Positions 7,505 to 9,652 of a stretch of DNA of 9,652 bases are shown here, in pieces. The notes below the pieces were generated by a model that saw only the letters and a list, made by a program, of their open reading frames with translations, did not search any database and was not told where the DNA came from. The translations under genes were made by a program, and so were the position numbers. Position 1 is the stretch's first letter. Each line of letters starts with the position of its first letter. This DNA comes from DATLAN01 sp035527455. Its GTDB lineage: Bacteria; Planctomycetota; Planctomycetia; Pirellulales; Thermoguttaceae. The DNA is taken from NCBI GenBank assembly GCA_035527455.1, contig DATLAN010000687.1, forward strand, positions 1 to 9,652. The letters are read 5' to 3'.

Positions 7505-7528
7505 CCGCTGGCGGCTTCGCCCGACCGC

Positions 7529-9136
7529 TCACCGCCGTCTGCCCGTCGCGGCCAGAAAGAGGCGATTCCCCCCGCGACCCTCGAGGTGAGAAACGGGGCC
7601 CACCCGCACTTCGTCGCAGGATGGTTCCAACCAGCCGGCGAGTTCTTGCGGCGTGAACCACCGTTCCCAAGGTTCGTATAGCGAAAGCGGCTGCCGCCGG
7701 CGGTGCTTGTCGATGATCAAGACCCGGCCGCCCGGGCGCACGACGCGGCAGAGTTCCGCCACGGCGCGGGCCGGCAACAGGGCGTGTTCCAGCGATTCGA
7801 CGGCGAAGGCCCCGTCGAACGTCCCGTCGGCGGCGGGAATCCGCAGCAAGCTGCCGTGCAAGGCAGCGACGCCCGGCGGCAGATCGTCGAGCATCGCCGC
7901 GGAAAGGTCGATGCCGGTCAGCCGGGCGTCGGGAAACCACTGAATTAGATGGCGGAGGAATCGCCCTCTTCCGCAACCCACGTCGGCCACCCGGGCGTCA
8001 CCGGGTAATTCCGCAAGCCAACGACGCACGGCCTGCACCCGGCCGTCTGCCGGGTCGATCGAGTTGGGGACGTGCGAAAGATCGAACGCCGAACGGACCT
8101 GCAGCAAGGCGGCGTCGAGATAGTGCTTGGCCGTCCAAGCAAGTTCCGTTTTCGGATGATTGGTCGCCCCGCGGCCCCAACTCCCGCGAAATCCGCCCTC
8201 GCGACTCTGCCGACGGGCGAGACATTGCATGGCTCGATCGGCCCGGCGGCGGGCGAGCGGATCATCTCCGGCGAGCTTGTACCAACAGACGGCCAGGTGG
8301 GCCAGGCCCGCGCTCGACACCCAAGCGGCGCCCGGCAAGGTCGCCATGGAGCCGTCGCGGCGTTGTTCTGCCCCGACCGACTGCAATAGGTAGGCGGCCG
8401 TCTCGCGGCAGCCCAGTTCGACCAGCGCGTCGATCCGCCGCGCCAACACGTGGGTCGGCAGTTCCAGGCGGAACGTTTCGATCGTTTGGAGTTCTCCGGT
8501 CACGATCCGCCGAACGGCCGCTTCCCAATCCGGCTGGTGGAATCGCCGAGCACCTTCCCAGAGCGGCGGCAAACAGGCCAGCAGAATCGTCCTGCTTTCG
8601 GCCGACTCCGTGGAAAGCCTTTCCGACCGCGGCGTCCGGCCATACCGGTCGATTTGCGACCGCAGATAGCCGCACGCCGCTCGGGCCGCGGCGGCCGCTT
8701 CCGGCAGTTCTTCTTCCACCGCAAGCAGCCCTCGGGCGGCCTGGGCGGTGTTGAAAAGCGAGGCGGTTCGAAGCGATCCATCGGGCAGCGACCCGTCGGC
8801 CTGCTGAATCGACGTCAACCAACGGGCCCAGCGACAGGCTTCCTCCTTTGCGCCGAACGCCAAGACCGTTTCGATCGCACCGCCGGTCACGCCCGGGCAG
8901 GACGTCTGCCGGCCGGCATCCGGGGCAATGCCGTCGGCTCCACCGCGTGCGATCAGCCACTGCCAGGCCGCTTCGGCGGTCGGTTTTGGGCGGCCGGCGG
9001 TCAACCGCCGCCACGCACGGGCCGCCCGGCGTCGCAACCCGCTGCCCAGACGACGGCCGAAGCCTGGACGCCCGAGCGGCTTCGAGTCCACGGGTCGCCG
9101 GTTGACACGGCGTCGCAAGCGGGTGATGGTCGACAT
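7529..9136 (-). CDS. Fusion of a prenyltransferase/squalene-cyclase-like toroid with a SAM-dependent methyltransferase
   Basis: 535 aa. The ATG at 9136 is chosen because GGAAG (plus-strand 9142-9146) lies 5 nt upstream. The longer frame to 9340 reads through a dispersed repeat and gives low-complexity residues. Residues 1-50 are strongly basic (many Arg) with no clear membrane segment. Residues about 53-350 show helical repeats with the QxxDGS/GGF turns of the alpha/alpha-toroid fold: SIQQADGSLPD (109-119), EQRRDGSMATLPGAAW (257-272) and RQSREGGFRGSWG (309-321). The DxDD acid motif of class II cyclases is absent, so squalene-type cyclisation is unlikely. Residues about 360-535 are a class I methyltransferase: VADVGCGRG (383-391, motif I), LTGIDLS (406-412), FAVESLEHAL (444-453) and RVVRPGGRVLIID (464-476), close to the UbiE/Methyltransf_11 group. 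The toroid may bind an isoprenoid or other hydrophobic substrate that the second domain methylates; that is inference. The gene converges on the radical SAM gene with a 24-nt gap. Confidence 0.8.
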   Translation of the reverse strand: MSTITRLRRRVNRRPVDSKPLGRPGFGRRLGSGLRRRAARAWRRLTAGRPKPTAEAAWQWLIARGGADGIAPDAGRQTSCPGVTGGAIETVLAFGAKEEACRWARWLTSIQQADGSLPDGSLRTASLFNTAQAARGLLAVEEELPEAAAAARAACGYLRSQIDRYGRTPRSERLSTESAESRTILLACLPPLWEGARRFHQPDWEAAVRRIVTGELQTIETFRLELPTHVLARRIDALVELGCRETAAYLLQSVGAEQRRDGSMATLPGAAWVSSAGLAHLAVCWYKLAGDDPLARRRADRAMQCLARRQSREGGFRGSWGRGATNHPKTELAWTAKHYLDAALLQVRSAFDLSHVPNSIDPADGRVQAVRRWLAELPGDARVADVGCGRGRFLRHLIQWFPDARLTGIDLSAAMLDDLPPGVAALHGSLLRIPAADGTFDGAFAVESLEHALLPARAVAELCRVVRPGGRVLIIDKHRRRQPLSLYEPWERWFTPQELAGWLEPSCDEVRVGPVSHLEGRGGNRLFLAATGRRR

Positions 9137-9199
9137 GGGCACTTCCGTGTGCAACGAGTTCCTCGGCCTCGGAGGCCGGCATGGGAATCGGCCGGCCGC

Positions 9200-9228
9200 A
9201 TTATCGTCGAAACCGGGTGTGGTTCCAA
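9200..9228 (-). promoter_or_regulatory. Candidate promoter of the toroid-methyltransferase gene
   Basis: On the minus strand TTGGAA (9228-9223, 4 of 6) is followed after exactly 17 nt by GATAAT (9205-9200, 5 of 6). Transcription near 9193 would give a leader of about 57 nt. The -10 box is identical to the one proposed for carB. This position also supports the ATG at 9136 over the upstream frame extension. Confidence 0.45.
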
Positions 9229-9254
9229 TGCCGGTTTGGTATGCTGGACGTTCG

Positions 9255-9296
9255 CTCCCCTCTCCCGCGTGCGGGAGAGGGGCTGGGGGTGAGGGC
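9255..9296. repeat. Dispersed GC-rich palindromic repeat (CTCTCCCGC/GCGGGAGAG type)
   Basis: CCCCTCTCCCGC (9257-9268) and GCGGGAGAGGGG (9271-9282) are perfect 12-bp reverse complements around GT, followed by CTGGGGGTGAGGGC (9283-9296). This composite is familiar as a dispersed intergenic repeat in many GC-rich genomes. When read through it yields pseudo-peptides such as TPSPSPARGRGE, which is what the minus frames here encode. It lies upstream of the toroid-methyltransferase promoter candidate and about 55 nt from the MITE-like element. Confidence 0.75.
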
Positions 9297-9350
9297 TTGG
9301 GCCACGCCGCCAACTGCACGAAACACGAAACAACTCGCACTTTGGAATAA

Positions 9351-9368
9351 AGGGGACAGGCGCATATA
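9351..9368 (+). repeat. Terminal inverted repeat of the MITE-like element, left arm on the plus strand
   Basis: AGGGGACAGGCGCATATA, exact reverse complement of 9527-9544. Pairing stops at 9350 (A opposite G9545), which defines the outer end. Confidence 0.85.
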
Positions 9369-9394
9369 CTGGGTAAGATACATGAACTGGCGTG

Positions 9395-9475
9395 TCATGC
9401 CGGTTTTTTGCGGGGGCGACCGCGAGCAGGCCACGGTTAAGCACATGGAACACCTCCCCTCCCGGCGCGACTCAT
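9395..9475 (-). pseudogene. RAYT transposase reduced to its first and last codons
   Basis: From ATG at 9475 the minus strand reads MSRAGRGG and then stops early in that frame. Shifting one base gives VFHVLNRG, the N-terminal HVLNRG motif of RAYTs. About ten bases later the original frame reads ARGRPRKKPA and stops at 9395-9397, which fits the basic G-R-P-R-K tail that ends many of these transposases. A G-rich run (GGGAGGGGAGG) is the likely site of the first frameshift. The catalytic HUH and tyrosine regions are deleted, so no function is possible. Confidence 0.68.
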
Positions 9476-9526
9476 GCGGTTCGAGGCGTGAGCGAAATCT
9501 TGCCGAAACCTCCCTCCTTCGTCAAT

Positions 9527-9544
9527 ATATGCGCCTGTCCCCTG
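9527..9544 (-). repeat. Terminal inverted repeat of the MITE-like element, right arm on the plus strand
   Basis: TATATGCGCCTGTCCCCT, exact reverse complement of 9351-9368. On the minus strand this arm lies 69 nt before the ATG of the transposase remnant. Confidence 0.85.
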
Positions 9545-9579
9545 GTATGTTGTTTCTCCTGACAAGAAATCAAGAAAAC

Positions 9580-9647
9580 CATTCCAACTGTTTGCTATGG
9601 GAAAGGTACAAACCCTTTTTCCCCGAAGCAGGAGACAGTTGGAATGG
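9580..9647. repeat. 13-bp inverted repeat in an AT-richer stretch
   Basis: CCATTCCAACTGT (9580-9592) is the exact reverse complement of ACAGTTGGAATGG (9635-9647), enclosing 42 nt that include GGAAAGG and CCCTTTTTCC. The right arm contains a possible ATG (9644-9646). It may be a leader hairpin of a gene running off the window or an end of another repeat element; the window ends too soon to decide. Confidence 0.6.
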
Positions 9648-9652
9648 CTACA
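9644..9652 (+). CDS. Possible start of a gene running off the window
   Basis: ATG GCT ACA at the window edge is preceded by AGGAGA (9630-9635) at 8 nt spacing, in an AT-richer stretch that follows the mobile element. Only three codons are visible, so nothing can be said about the product. Confidence 0.25.

Larger units (their letters stand above)
9351..9544. mobile_element. MITE-like element derived from a RAYT transposon by internal deletion
   Basis: A 194-nt unit is bounded by perfect 18-bp inverted repeats: AGGGGACAGGCGCATATA at 9351-9368 and its reverse complement at 9527-9544. The GGGGACAGGC core resembles sequences that commonly flank RAYT genes. Between the repeats, the minus strand keeps only the transposase's two ends: an ATG with MSRAGR and, in a shifted frame, VFHVLNRG, followed by RGRPRKKPA and a stop. 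The whole catalytic middle is gone. The element therefore could move only with a transposase supplied elsewhere. No obvious target-site duplication is visible beside the repeats. Confidence 0.75.

Noticed and set aside
7529..9136. Functional squalene-hopene cyclase
   Set aside because: The toroid region lacks DxDD and is about half the length of a true cyclase.
9137..9340. N-terminal extension of the toroid-methyltransferase frame
   Set aside because: It reads through the dispersed repeat and the promoter candidate, giving pseudo-peptide residues. ATG 9136 has a ribosome binding site.
1..9652. CRISPR array, tRNA, rRNA or phage attachment site
   Set aside because: No regularly spaced direct repeats, no cloverleaf-like sequence and no integrase were seen on either strand.

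Overview
The window looks like a GC-rich bacterial chromosome segment, most likely from a planctomycete-type organism. That placement is an inference. It rests on high GC with long antisense shadow frames, remnants of REP-associated tyrosine transposases (RAYTs), a dispersed GC-rich hairpin repeat, and a B12-type radical SAM enzyme beside a membrane glycosyltransferase. Another GC-rich phylum is possible.

Layout. Positions 1-1041 hold no intact gene. They contain an internally deleted RAYT remnant (195-404), several inverted repeats, a 22-nt tandem duplication and a plausible sigma70-type promoter just before carB. carB (1042-4290, +) is a complete large subunit of carbamoyl-phosphate synthase, with no carA in the window. 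After a 364-nt gap containing a good promoter candidate come two co-directional genes: a multi-pass membrane family-2-like glycosyltransferase (4655-5965) and a radical SAM protein with an N-terminal cobalamin-binding-like domain (6044-7504). Converging on them from the other strand, only 24 nt away, is a 535-aa protein (7529-9136, -). It fuses an alpha/alpha-toroid region like those of prenyltransferases and squalene cyclases to a C-terminal SAM-dependent methyltransferase. Its leader has its own promoter candidate, and a dispersed palindromic repeat lies upstream of that.

The right end (9351-9544) is a compact MITE-like element. Its 18-bp perfect terminal inverted repeats enclose only the first and last codons of a RAYT gene, so it appears to be an internal-deletion derivative. 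An AT-richer stretch follows, with a 13-bp inverted repeat whose right arm overlaps a possible start codon at the window edge.

How the genes may work together. carB is housekeeping (pyrimidine and arginine precursors). The glycosyltransferase, radical SAM protein and toroid-methyltransferase form a plausible accessory module for modifying a lipid-linked or isoprenoid-linked sugar, loosely resembling the HpnI/HpnJ pairing of hopanoid side-chain biosynthesis. Substrate and product cannot be read from the sequence. The fused toroid-methyltransferase and the deleted RAYT scars on both sides of the gene block are the most unusual things here.
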